From NCBI GenBank assembly GCA_016713665.1, contig JADJOR010000002.1:558001-622000 (forward strand): a stretch of 64,000 nucleotides of DNA, in the 5' to 3' direction. This document shows positions 17,156 to 25,309 of the stretch, one piece after another (the stretch's first letter is position 1; every line of letters begins with the position of its first letter). This DNA comes from Deltaproteobacteria bacterium. GTDB taxonomy: Bacteria; Myxococcota_A; UBA9160; UBA4427. The translations under genes and the position numbers were made by a program. A model generated the notes under the pieces. The model was given only the letters and a program-made list of their open reading frames with translations, did no database searches and was not told where the DNA came from.

Positions 17156-18550
17156 ATGTCCGACAAAACGACGACGTCCGGCAACGCCTCGCAAGGCCCG
17201 GCTCGCGACGGGGAGGAGCGTGAACGCCATCCCCTCGCGATGGAGACCCTCGTCTCCCTCTGCGCCTCGCGCGGGTTCGTGTTTCCCGCCAGCGAGATCT
17301 ACGGCGGCATCGCCGGCTTCTGGGACTACGGGCCCCTGGGCGTCGAGCTCAAGAACAACCTGAAGGCCGTCTGGTGGAACCGGATGGTGCGCGAGCGCGA
17401 CGACGTCGTCGGCATCGACAGCGCAATCATCTGCCATCCGCGAACCTGGGAGGCCTCGGGCCACGTCGAGCATTTCAGCGATCCGATGGTCGACTGCCGG
17501 ACCTGCAAGCGGCGCTTCCGCGCCGACCAGATCGGCGACGAGCGCTGTCCCGAAGCGCCGGCCAAGCGCGCGATCCGCGACTGCGATCTGACCGCGGCCC
17601 GGGCATTCAATCTGATGCTGCGGACCGACATCGGCGCCTCGGTCGAGGAGGCGACGACCGCCTATCTGCGGCCCGAGACCTGCCAGCCGATCTTCTCGGG
17701 CTTCAAGCGGGTCCGCGAGGCGGCGCGGCAGAAGGTGCCCTTCGGCATCGCCCAGATCGGGAAGGCCTTCCGCAACGAGATCACGCCGCGCAACTTCACC
17801 TTCCGCTCCCGTGAGTTCGAGCAGGCCGAGATGGAGTTCTTCTGCCATCCCTCCGAGCGCGAGAAGTGGTTCACCCACTGGCTCGAGTTCCGCCACCAGT
17901 TCCATCTCGACATCGGCTTCGATCCGAGCTGGCTTCGGATCCGGCCCCACGCGGAGGACGAGCTCGCGCATTATGCGCGGGCCGCCTCCGACATCGAGTT
18001 CCTGTTCCCGTTCGGCTGGCAGGAGATCGAGGGCATCCACGACCGCGGCGACTGGGATCTCTCCCGCCACACCCAGTTCTCGGGCAAGGAGCTCGCGATC
18101 ACCGACGAGGAGACGAAGGAGCGCTACACGCCGATGGTCATCGAGACGTCGGTCGGCGTCGATCGCACGGCGCTCGCGCTGCTCGTCGCCGCCTATCGCG
18201 AGGAGCAGCTCGCCGACGGAGAGACCCGGACCGTGATGAAGTTCCATCCGGCGATCGCGCCAATCAAGGCCGCGGTGCTCCCTCTATCGAAGAAGCTCGC
18301 CGAGCCGGCCGAGGCGATCCAGAAGAGCCTGCGCCGCCACTTCAATACGTTCTACGACGACGCCGGGAACATCGGACGGCGCTATCGGCGCCAGGACGAG
18401 GTCGGGACGCCCTTCTGCGTGACCTACGACTTCGACTCCGAGAACGACCGCTGCGTGACCGTTCGGGAGAGGGACTCGATGAGTCAGACGCGCATTCCGA
18501 TGGAGGGGATCGTGTCGTATCTGCGCGATCGTCTGGAGGGGCAGATTTGA
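17156..18550 (+). CDS. glyS: Glycyl-tRNA synthetase, homodimeric (alpha2) type
   Basis: A class II synthetase of 464 residues belonging to the single-chain eukaryote/archaeal/Gram-positive type, not the alpha2beta2 GlyQ/GlyS form common in Proteobacteria. Signatures are SRGFVFPASEIYGGIAGFWD near residue 38, FSDPMVDCRTCKRRFRAD (a Cys pair), YLRPETCQPIFSGFKRV, GKAFRNEITPRNFTFRSREF (motif 2) and PMVIETSVGVDRTALALL (motif 3). The first 25 residues are a polar extension. The stop overlaps the TTG start of ppdK (TTGA). Confidence 0.95.
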   Translation: MSDKTTTSGNASQGPARDGEERERHPLAMETLVSLCASRGFVFPASEIYGGIAGFWDYGPLGVELKNNLKAVWWNRMVRERDDVVGIDSAIICHPRTWEASGHVEHFSDPMVDCRTCKRRFRADQIGDERCPEAPAKRAIRDCDLTAARAFNLMLRTDIGASVEEATTAYLRPETCQPIFSGFKRVREAARQKVPFGIAQIGKAFRNEITPRNFTFRSREFEQAEMEFFCHPSEREKWFTHWLEFRHQFHLDIGFDPSWLRIRPHAEDELAHYARAASDIEFLFPFGWQEIEGIHDRGDWDLSRHTQFSGKELAITDEETKERYTPMVIETSVGVDRTALALLVAAYREEQLADGETRTVMKFHPAIAPIKAAVLPLSKKLAEPAEAIQKSLRRHFNTFYDDAGNIGRRYRRQDEVGTPFCVTYDFDSENDRCVTVRERDSMSQTRIPMEGIVSYLRDRLEGQI

Positions 18551-21492
18551 GCGCTCGCAAGAAGACCACTTCGAAGAAGTCGGGAAAAGCCCAGGCGGGT
18601 CAGTCCGCCCGAGGGACCGCCAAGGCCGCTGCCCGCGGCACGTCCCGCAAGAGCGCGAGCGCGAGAAGCGCCAAGAGCGCCAAGAGCGCGAAGAGCGCGA
18701 AGAGCGTGAAGCGCGCGAAGGGCGCGGCGGCGAAGTCCGCAGCGAAGGTCGGGAGCGCGGCGACGCGCACGGCGACGACCGCGCCGGCTCGCCCCGTTCG
18801 ACGAGGTCGTGAGGGCGGGACGCAGCGGAAGGTCTTCTTCTTCGGCGGCGGGCGCGCCGACGGCGACGCTTCGATGAAGGAGATCCTCGGCGGCAAGGGC
18901 GCGAATCTCGCCGAGATGACCTCGCTCGGGATCCCGGTGCCGCCCGGCTTCACGATCTCGACCGAGGTCTGCGCCGAGTTCAACGAGCGCGGCAAGAAGC
19001 TGCCGGCCGAGGTGCGCGCCGACGTGAAGACGGCGCTCGCGAACGTCGAGCAGGAGATGGGGCTGCGCTTCGGGGATCCCGAGCGGCCGCTGCTCGTCTC
19101 GGTCCGCTCCGGCGCGCGGGCCTCGATGCCCGGCATGATGGACACCGTCCTCAACCTCGGCCTCAACGACGAGACCGTTCGCGGCCTCGCCGCGATGGCC
19201 GGCGAGCGCTTCGCCTTCGACAGCTACCGGCGCTTCATCCAGATGTACGGCGACGTCGTGCTCGGCGTCCCCCACGATCGGTTCGAGCACCGCCTCGACG
19301 AGGCCAAGCGCGAGCGCGGCGTGGTCGACGACGTCGATCTCGGCGGAGAAGACCTGAAGCGGGTCGTCGCCGACTACCTCGAGATCGTGAGGGAGACGAC
19401 GCGCGCCCCGTTCCCCCAGGACCCGGAGTCCCAGCTCTGGGGCGCGATCGGCGCCGTGTTCTCCTCCTGGGAGAATCAGCGCGCGATCGCCTATCGACGC
19501 CTCCACGACATCCCCGACCATTGGGGCACCGCCGTCAACGTCCAGTCGATGGTCTTCGGAAACATGGGCGACGACTGCGCGACGGGCGTCGCCTTCACGC
19601 GCAATCCCTCGACGGGCGAGCGCGCGTTCTACGGTGAGTATCTGAAGAATGCGCAGGGCGAGGACGTCGTCGCGGGCATCCGCAACGCGCAGCCGATCAA
19701 CGAGTCGAGCCGCGCCGAGGACACGAAGAATCTGCCGACTCTCGAGCGCGAGATGCCGAAGGCCTATCGCGATCTCGTCGCGATCTACAAGCGGCTCGAG
19801 CGCCACTACCGCGACATGCAGGACATCGAGTTCACGATCCAGAAGGGCAAGCTCTGGATGCTGCAGACGCGCAATGGCAAGCGGACTGCGGCCGCGGCCG
19901 TGCGGATCGCAGTCGACATGGCGCGCGAGAAGCTGATCACGAAGGAGGAGGCGATCCTGCGGGTCGACGCCAATGCCCTCGATCAGCTGCTCCATCCGAC
20001 GATCGATCGCAGCCAGACCTCGCCGGTGGTGGCGCGTGGGCTGCCGGCTTCTCCGGGCGCGGCCGTCGGCGAGGTCGTCTTCTCGGCGGAGCATGCCGAG
20101 GCGCGCGCCAAGGGCGGCGCGAAGGTGATCCTCGTCCGGACGGAGACCTCGCCCGAGGACATCGTCGGCATGCACGCTTCCCAGGGCATCCTGACGGCGA
20201 AGGGCGGCATGACCTCCCACGCGGCCGTCGTCGCGCGCGGCATGGGCAAGAGCTGCGTCGCGGGCTGCGGGGCGCTCTCGATCAACTACGCCCAGGGGAC
20301 GATGCGGATCGGCGAGCACGTGGTCCGCGAAGGCGACTGGATCACGATCGACGGCTCGACCGGCGAGGTCATGCTCGGCCGCGCGGCGACGGTCGTCCCG
20401 GAGCTCGGTGGGGCGTTCTCCGAGCTCATGCTGTGGTCCGACAAGATCCGGAAGCTTCGGGTCCGCACCAACGCCGATACGCCCCAGGACGCCGAGGTCG
20501 CGCGACGCTTCGGCGCCGAGGGCATCGGCCTCTGCCGGACGGAGCACATGTTCTTCGAGCCGGGGCGGATCCTCGCGGTGCGCGAGATGATCCTCGCCTC
20601 CGACGAGTCGGCGCGGGAGACGGCGCTCGCGAAGCTTCGGCCGATGCAGCGCGGAGACTTCGAGGGGATCTTCCGCGCGATGGACGGGCTGCCCGTCACG
20701 GTGCGGCTGCTCGATCCGCCGCTCCACGAATTCCTCCCGCATACGGACGAGGACATCCAGGCCGTCGCCGAGGCCCTCGGCCGCTCCGTCGGCGACGTTC
20801 GCCACAAGCTCGAGAGCCTGCACGAGTTCAACCCGATGCTCGGGCATCGCGGCTGTCGCCTCGGCATCACGTATCCCGAGATCTATGCGATGCAGGTCCG
20901 CGCGATCACCGAAGCGGCCTGTCGCGTCGCGGAGGAGGGCGTGAAGGTCAAGCCCGAGATCATGATCCCGCTGGTCGCCCACGCACGGGAGCTCGAGAAG
21001 CTTCGCAAGCTCGCGGAGCGGGTCGTCGCCGAGGTGCGCGCCGAGTTCCCCGGGACGCGGGTGCGGCCGACGATCGGCACCATGATCGAGGTCCCGCGCG
21101 CCGCGCTCACGGCGGATGAGATCGCACATCACGCCGACTTCTTCTCTTTCGGCACGAACGATCTGACCCAGATGGGCTACGCGCTCTCGCGCGACGATGC
21201 AGGCAGCTTTCTGCCGGCGTATGTCGAAGGCGGCATCATCCCGGCGGATCCCTTCGTCTCGATCGACGAGGGTGGGATCGGTCAGCTGGTCGAGCTCGGC
21301 GTCGCCCTCGGCCGCAAGACGCATCCCGATCTGAAGGTCGGCGTCTGCGGGGAGCACGGCGGCGATCCGGCCAGCGTGCGCTTCTTCGCGAAGGTCGGAC
21401 TCGATTACGTCTCGTGCTCGCCCTATCGCGTCCCGCTGGCGCGCCTCGCGGCCGCCCAGGCGGCGGTCGTGCTCGGTCGGGCCGGGAATTGA
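18547..21492 (+). CDS. ppdK: Pyruvate phosphate dikinase with a lysine-rich N-terminal tail
   Basis: It interconverts pyruvate, ATP and phosphate with phosphoenolpyruvate, AMP and pyrophosphate. The enzyme proper begins about residue 97 (KVFFFGGGRADGDASMKEIL) and has normal length. The ATP-grasp domain includes GGKGANLAEMTSLGIPVPPG, the phospho-histidine lies in GGMTSHAAVVARGMGKSCV, and the C-terminal barrel ends with the catalytic Cys in VCGEHGGDPAS. The start is a TTG at 18547 with GGAGGG six bases upstream, overlapping the glyS stop. The first about 95 residues are Lys/Ala/Ser/Arg-rich with SAK repeats, like a histone H1 or AlgP tail. This is not part of the PPDK family. No in-frame start lies closer to the core with a better ribosome site. 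Confidence 0.93.
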   Translation: MSARKKTTSKKSGKAQAGQSARGTAKAAARGTSRKSASARSAKSAKSAKSAKSVKRAKGAAAKSAAKVGSAATRTATTAPARPVRRGREGGTQRKVFFFGGGRADGDASMKEILGGKGANLAEMTSLGIPVPPGFTISTEVCAEFNERGKKLPAEVRADVKTALANVEQEMGLRFGDPERPLLVSVRSGARASMPGMMDTVLNLGLNDETVRGLAAMAGERFAFDSYRRFIQMYGDVVLGVPHDRFEHRLDEAKRERGVVDDVDLGGEDLKRVVADYLEIVRETTRAPFPQDPESQLWGAIGAVFSSWENQRAIAYRRLHDIPDHWGTAVNVQSMVFGNMGDDCATGVAFTRNPSTGERAFYGEYLKNAQGEDVVAGIRNAQPINESSRAEDTKNLPTLEREMPKAYRDLVAIYKRLERHYRDMQDIEFTIQKGKLWMLQTRNGKRTAAAAVRIAVDMAREKLITKEEAILRVDANALDQLLHPTIDRSQTSPVVARGLPASPGAAVGEVVFSAEHAEARAKGGAKVILVRTETSPEDIVGMHASQGILTAKGGMTSHAAVVARGMGKSCVAGCGALSINYAQGTMRIGEHVVREGDWITIDGSTGEVMLGRAATVVPELGGAFSELMLWSDKIRKLRVRTNADTPQDAEVARRFGAEGIGLCRTEHMFFEPGRILAVREMILASDESARETALAKLRPMQRGDFEGIFRAMDGLPVTVRLLDPPLHEFLPHTDEDIQAVAEALGRSVGDVRHKLESLHEFNPMLGHRGCRLGITYPEIYAMQVRAITEAACRVAEEGVKVKPEIMIPLVAHARELEKLRKLAERVVAEVRAEFPGTRVRPTIGTMIEVPRAALTADEIAHHADFFSFGTNDLTQMGYALSRDDAGSFLPAYVEGGIIPADPFVSIDEGGIGQLVELGVALGRKTHPDLKVGVCGEHGGDPASVRFFAKVGLDYVSCSPYRVPLARLAAAQAAVVLGRAGN
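18667..18711 (+). repeat. Tandem 9-bp repeat encoding Ser-Ala-Lys units
   Basis: Five consecutive 9-base units (AGCGCCAAG and variants with GCG or GTG) encode SAK SAK SAK SAK SVK inside the basic tail of ppdK. Such repeats can vary in copy number by slippage without breaking the frame. Confidence 0.85.
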
Positions 21493-22055
21493 GCGGTCGC
21501 CCCGCGCGACGTCTCGGTCGGCATCGAGCCGGCAACGCTCCGGCGCGCGGATGGGCGATCGGCTGGCTGCTCGCTGGCCTCGCCCTGTTCGAGCTGGCCT
21601 GCGCCGGAGGGCTCTCGGGGCGGGCCGGGATCTGGGGCGAAGCGGTGCCTCGGGATGAGCGGGACCTCGCCCTCGCCGGTCTGCCGATCGAGGCCCAGCG
21701 CACGTTCCTGCCGCTCTCGCAGGTCTTCTACGAACGGATTGCGAGTCGGCGATTCAACTCGCGCGCGACCTTCGACGACCCGAGCGTGCGGCAGTTCTTT
21801 CCGTCCGTCGCCGCCTACTCGGACTACTACGCGTCGCTCGTCGACGTGCTCGACCGTGCCTACTTCCGCTTCAACCAACCCACGCGGATCGAGCTGCTCG
21901 GGCTGAGCGCGACCGGCGACGGGGTGGTCGAGCTCTCCCTGCGATTCGTCGGCAAGAACGATCTGCCGCTTCGCTGGTGGAATGCGACCCTGCTGCGCAA
22001 GGATGAATGGCGTTGGCAGGACGGGCGCTGGTGGGTGGTTCCAGGAAAGGTGTGA
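21489..22055 (+). CDS. Putative envelope protein or lipoprotein
   Basis: I do not recognise this 188-residue protein. A basic N-terminus precedes one hydrophobic segment (GWAIGWLLAGLALFELACAG, about residues 21-40) that could be a signal anchor or an imperfect lipobox ending in Cys. The rest is a compact domain with FFPSVAAYSDYYASLVD, ELSLRFVGKNDLPLRWW and a C-terminal WRWQDGRWWVV. This may be an NTF2/SnoaL-like or small beta fold. The TTG at 21489 overlaps the ppdK stop (TTGA), the same coupling as between glyS and ppdK. Confidence 0.6.
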   Translation: MSGRPARRLGRHRAGNAPARGWAIGWLLAGLALFELACAGGLSGRAGIWGEAVPRDERDLALAGLPIEAQRTFLPLSQVFYERIASRRFNSRATFDDPSVRQFFPSVAAYSDYYASLVDVLDRAYFRFNQPTRIELLGLSATGDGVVELSLRFVGKNDLPLRWWNATLLRKDEWRWQDGRWWVVPGKV

Positions 22056-22394
22056 AGGGACGCGCGGGAAGAGGGCTGTGGGGAAAATCCGACCGGGATT
22101 GGGAAAATTGTTTCCACTTTCCCCTCCAGAATTCGCCTGGGTCCAATTGCCGTGGTCTGGATCACAAGTGAATGATTTCAAGGATTTGGCAGGAGAGTTG
22201 CCGCCCCGGGAGGGATGGCACATGGATTGCTCCTGACAGGTTCAGCCCGGATGGCCGGGAATGACTTTCGAAAAGCCAATAGCTCGACGAGTTCGAGCGG
22301 GTCGATTCGGCAGGGATGGCAGCGTCGGGTGGGATTCAGGGCCCCACCCAAACAGACGAGGCCGCCTCAGGGAAGCCGGATCCTGTCGTGTCCG
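22056..22394 (+). other. Intergenic region upstream of the sigma factor gene
   Basis: This 339-base stretch is visibly less GC-rich than its surroundings between 22080 and 22210. It contains the sigma-54 promoter at 22216-22231. I see no separate ORF or RNA gene in it. Confidence 0.5.
22216..22231 (+). promoter_or_regulatory. Sigma-54 (RpoN) promoter upstream of the sigma factor gene
   Basis: TGGCACATGGATTGCT matches the -24/-12 consensus TGGCACR-N4-TTGCW at every defined position, with the invariant GG (22217-22218) and GC (22229-22230) exactly 12 bases apart. Transcription would start near 22243. Activation would need an enhancer-binding protein, whose gene is not in this window. Confidence 0.8.
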
Positions 22395-23297
22395 ATGATT
22401 CGGATGCTTCATCCCGTTCGAGATTTCGGCGACGCTGGAATCGAGGAACGCGCCGTGGATGAGCAGCAGCACGACCATTTCGAGGAACGGAACGCCGAGG
22501 AGGCAACCGGGACCGTCTCGGCGGAGCCGTCCGCGGACGAACCCGCGGAGAACGAAGGCGATCGATCCGCCAACTCCGTCCTCGCCCGGCGATCGATCCA
22601 ACCGGCGCCGACCATTCAGCCGGCCACACCTCCGGCCACCCCTCCGGCCACCCCTTCGAACACCCTTTCGAGCACCCCTTCGAGCACGCAGACCCGAACG
22701 CGAAGGCCGGCCCAACGCGTCGAGGAAGCGCCGGTCTGGGTGTCCGACCAGGAGCTCGTCCATCAGATTCTCGCCGGTAGTCGGGAGCATTTCGATCTGC
22801 TCTACGAGGCATACTTCCCCCGGGTCTATCGCTTCGCGCTGAAGCGGCTGGGGGATCCCGGCGAGGCCGAGGACGTCGCGCAGGAGGTCTTCATGACGCT
22901 GATGACCGCGCTCGCCTCGTTCAAGGGGGAGTCGACCCTGCTGGTCTGGATCTTCGGGGTGACCCGGAACAAGGTCAATCGCCGGTTCCGCCGGCCCCGG
23001 CCCCGGCTCGAGCCGCTCGAGGAGGGCGGTGCCCTCGACATCGCGTCGGGCGGTCCGATGGCCGACGAGGCGGTCGACGCGCGGCGGATGCTCGGTCGAT
23101 GCGAGTCGGTGATCGAGAACGATCTGACTCCCCTGCAGCGCCGGATCTTCCACCTGAAGCACCTTCGACGTCAGCCGATCCGGGCGATCGCCCTTGCCCT
23201 CGGCAAGAGCGAGGACGCGGTGAAGGCGAACCTCTATCGCATGCGGCGGGCGATCTCGGACGGCACGCCCGGTCTCGAGGGCCTGCTCCAGAACTAG
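22395..23297 (+). CDS. ECF-type RNA polymerase sigma factor with a disordered N-terminal extension
   Basis: A sigma-70 family factor. Region 2 covers about residues 125-205 (FDLLYEAYFPRVYRFALKRL, then GEAEDVAQEVFMTLMTAL, then WIFGVTRNKVNRRF). Region 4 covers about 245-290 (LTPLQRRIFHLKHLRRQPIR, then KSEDAVKANLYRMRRAI). Unusually, about 120 residues of acidic and then Pro/Thr/Ser-rich sequence precede region 2, including repeats of the PATP type encoded by imperfect DNA repeats (22620-22690). The start is uncertain: ATG codons at 22251, 22395 and 22404 and a GTG at 22455 are in frame, none with a strong ribosome site. An ATG at 22215 is excluded because it lies within the sigma-54 promoter. 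No adjacent anti-sigma factor is recognisable. Confidence 0.83.
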   Translation: MIRMLHPVRDFGDAGIEERAVDEQQHDHFEERNAEEATGTVSAEPSADEPAENEGDRSANSVLARRSIQPAPTIQPATPPATPPATPSNTLSSTPSSTQTRTRRPAQRVEEAPVWVSDQELVHQILAGSREHFDLLYEAYFPRVYRFALKRLGDPGEAEDVAQEVFMTLMTALASFKGESTLLVWIFGVTRNKVNRRFRRPRPRLEPLEEGGALDIASGGPMADEAVDARRMLGRCESVIENDLTPLQRRIFHLKHLRRQPIRAIALALGKSEDAVKANLYRMRRAISDGTPGLEGLLQN

Positions 23298-23301
23298 CGG
23301 G

Positions 23302-23334
23302 CCGCGGTGGAGGCCCGTGGGGCGTCCACCGCGG
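23302..23334 (+). terminator. Terminator hairpin after the sigma factor gene
   Basis: CCGCGGTGGA (23302-23311) and TCCACCGCGG (23325-23334) form a perfect 10-bp stem with a 13-base loop starting five bases after the stop codon. The T tract is poor (TTCC). Confidence 0.6.
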
Positions 23335-23434
23335 TTCCGGGTGTGCTGGGGAGCCGGGATCGGGACTGCGATTTCGCCGCTGATCCAGGTGCTTGGACCT
23401 GATGCTGCCGGTGGTCGCGAAGAGCTGGGGCGCT

Positions 23435-23463
23435 TTGACTCGTGTCAGCGAATGGCGTATTGG
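23435..23463 (+). promoter_or_regulatory. Candidate sigma-70 promoter at the TetR gene
   Basis: TTGACT (23435-23440) and TATTGG (23458-23463) are 17 bases apart. If real, transcription starts near 23470, after the GTG at 23442, and the TetR protein must start further downstream, for example at GTG 23550. Confidence 0.35.
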
Positions 23464-24143
23464 TCCCGGCCGGGGAGGCTCGAGCCACGCCTACGCCCAC
23501 GCTGCCCACAGGAGGGGACCTCTCGACGGCGGCCGCAGCGGCACGCGGTGTGCGGGCTCGCCAGCGACAGGATACGCGGGAGCGGATCTTCGAGGTGGCG
23601 TTGCGCGAGTTTCGCGCCGTCGGCGTCGCGGCCGCCCAGATCGATCGAATTGCCCGATCGGCGGGCGTGGCCCGCGGGACCTTCTACTTTCATTTCCCGA
23701 CGAAGGACGACGTTCTGCTCGAGCTGGCGGCGCGCGTCAGCGCACGCATCGCCCGGCGCATCGCTCTGGTCGGCGAATCTGCGCCTTCCTTGCGCGAGCT
23801 GCTCACTCGCGCGAACGACGCGATTGCGGACGAGCACGCCCGCGTCGGGGACGCGGGTCTGCTCGCCGAGATGCTCTCGCTCCATGTCCGTCGCCCCCAC
23901 GACCTCACGGATCCGACCGGCAACGTGCCCAATCTCGTCGACGAGCTCGCACGTCAGCTCGCGGCGGCGCAGGCGCGCGGGGCTTTTCGATCGTCGTTGC
24001 CGGTGCAACAGCTCGCACTCGTCTTCGCGACCAGCCTGTTCGGGATCTACGCACGAACCCCGCGTGGTGAGTCGCTGCGAGGGGGCTGCGAGGCCTGGGT
24101 CGATCTCGTCGTCCGTGGCCTCGAAGCCGATCCGCTGGACTGA
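23442..24143 (+). CDS. TetR/AcrR family transcriptional regulator
   Basis: A one-component repressor. The N-terminal HTH covers about residues 45-92 (TRERIFEVALREFRAVGVAA, then IDRIARSAGVARGTFYFHFP), the textbook TetR signature. The C-terminal helical domain (about 95-230) binds an unknown inducer; such genes often regulate an adjacent transporter or lipid enzyme. The longest reading frame starts at GTG 23442, but the first 36 residues are low-complexity (TPTPTLPTGG). A GTG at 23550 would place the start about 8 residues before the HTH helices, as is usual. Confidence 0.88.
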   Translation: MSANGVLVPAGEARATPTPTLPTGGDLSTAAAAARGVRARQRQDTRERIFEVALREFRAVGVAAAQIDRIARSAGVARGTFYFHFPTKDDVLLELAARVSARIARRIALVGESAPSLRELLTRANDAIADEHARVGDAGLLAEMLSLHVRRPHDLTDPTGNVPNLVDELARQLAAAQARGAFRSSLPVQQLALVFATSLFGIYARTPRGESLRGGCEAWVDLVVRGLEADPLD

Positions 24144-24379
24144 TCTCGGCGCTGGACTGCCGCTCGGGCCGGGATGTCGCCGAAATGCGTTTCCACGGTC
24201 GAGTTTCTGACACATGCACCGTCTAAAACCCACTCTTGTGGGAATCCTGGCCGGTCGATTCGATCGGCCGATCGCGCCGCGGTTCGGCTCGGGCCAGTTC
24301 GGTCTGATCCAGCGTGGTTCGAGGCATTGGAAACGGGTCCCGAGCACGACCTCGGGGGCGAACGGGGCGTGCCGACGCG

Positions 24380-24607
24380 ATGACGGTCAAGGTTCTGGGG
24401 GCAGGGGACGTGAGCGACGAGTCGATCGGCATTCTCGGCGAATCGCTCGACGAACTCCGCCCCGAAGTCGACGAGCTCGAGCTGCTCGAGTTCCTCGCCG
24501 CGGACCTCGATCCGGTGCCCGCAGATCCGGCCTTCAAGCGGGAGCTCGGCGATCGGCTCTGGGAGATGGTGCGGGACGGTCGATTGTTGCGACCTTCCAG
24601 GCATTGA
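24380..24607 (+). CDS. Small acidic hypothetical protein
   Basis: A 75-residue protein (MTVKVLGAGDVSDESIGILG at the start) with an acidic middle (LDELRPEVDELELLEFL). The helical end PADPAFKRELGDRLWEMV has a pattern often found at the N-terminus of anti-sigma-like or regulatory proteins. The ATG at 24380 was preferred over the longer frame because the upstream part is Arg/Gly-rich and unlike coding sequence. It has no TM segment. No family assignment is possible. Confidence 0.5.
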   Translation: MTVKVLGAGDVSDESIGILGESLDELRPEVDELELLEFLAADLDPVPADPAFKRELGDRLWEMVRDGRLLRPSRH

Positions 24608-24712
24608 GCGCCGAGCCGAGCCACCGACGCCCGCGGCTTCGACAGACGCGCGTCGCGGCGCCGATGTCCTCGCAATGGAACCGGGGACCGCGTCTGGTCT
24701 AGCTTCGCCCCC

Positions 24713-25309
24713 ATGCGGAACCCGATCCGCCTCAAGAACCTCCGCCTCCGCTTCCTCCCGTACTTCCTGATCGGGATCGCCGTGATCGTGCTCCGGCGGC
24801 CGCCGCTCGAGGGGTTCGTCCTCGGTACGCCCTTCCTGCTGGCCGGGACGGCGCTTCGCAGCTGGGCGGCCGGACATCTCGTCAAGAACGACTCCCTGAC
24901 GATGACCGGTCCCTATGCCCACCTTCGACATCCGCTCTATCTGGGCACATGGCTCGTCGCGACCGGCTTCGCGTTGATTCTCGGGGGCTACATCTCGCTC
25001 GCGGTGCTGGCGTTCGTCTGGCCGTGGTTCGCGTTCCACTACTTCCCGCGCAAGGAGCTCGCCGAGAGCATGCGCCTCTCGGCGCTCCACGGAGAGGTCT
25101 TTACGGGCTATCGCGCCGCCGTGCCGGCTCTCTGGCCCCGTTTGCGTGCGCTCGACACCGCCCGTTCCCAGGCCGGGAGGCGAGATTCCCGCACGGAGGG
25201 CGGATGGCGACTCGAGCGCTATTCGGACAACAACGAGCTGGGCACGCTCCTCGCGATCGCGGTGGCCCTGCTGCTCCTTTCGATTCGAGCAGCCTGGGCG
25301 GGGCCGTGA
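24713..25309 (+). CDS. Isoprenylcysteine/phospholipid methyltransferase-like membrane protein
   Basis: A 198-residue integral membrane protein of the ICMT/PEMT superfamily, whose members methylate lipid or isoprenoid-linked substrates with S-adenosylmethionine. Three to four helices precede the signature GPYAHLRHPLYLGTWLVATG (about residues 66-85), which forms the cofactor pocket. It continues with HYFPRKELAESMRL. An extra C-terminal helix (LGTLLAIAVALLLLSIRAAW) follows a polar linker. Its stop overlaps the GTG start of the kinase-like gene, so the two products may act on the same lipid or envelope component. Confidence 0.8.
   Translation: MRNPIRLKNLRLRFLPYFLIGIAVIVLRRPPLEGFVLGTPFLLAGTALRSWAAGHLVKNDSLTMTGPYAHLRHPLYLGTWLVATGFALILGGYISLAVLAFVWPWFAFHYFPRKELAESMRLSALHGEVFTGYRAAVPALWPRLRALDTARSQAGRRDSRTEGGWRLERYSDNNELGTLLAIAVALLLLSIRAAWAGP

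Noticed and set aside
14312..18247. 1311-residue minus-strand ORF
   Set aside because: It is a shadow of recO, the RodZ-like gene and glyS, which have clear families on the plus strand.
18484..21357. 957-residue minus-strand ORF opposite ppdK
   Set aside because: It is a shadow of ppdK with typical high-GC antisense composition.
22215..22394. ATG at 22215 as the sigma factor start
   Set aside because: It lies inside the sigma-54 -24 element, so it would not be in the mRNA. The upstream codons also do not look like coding sequence.
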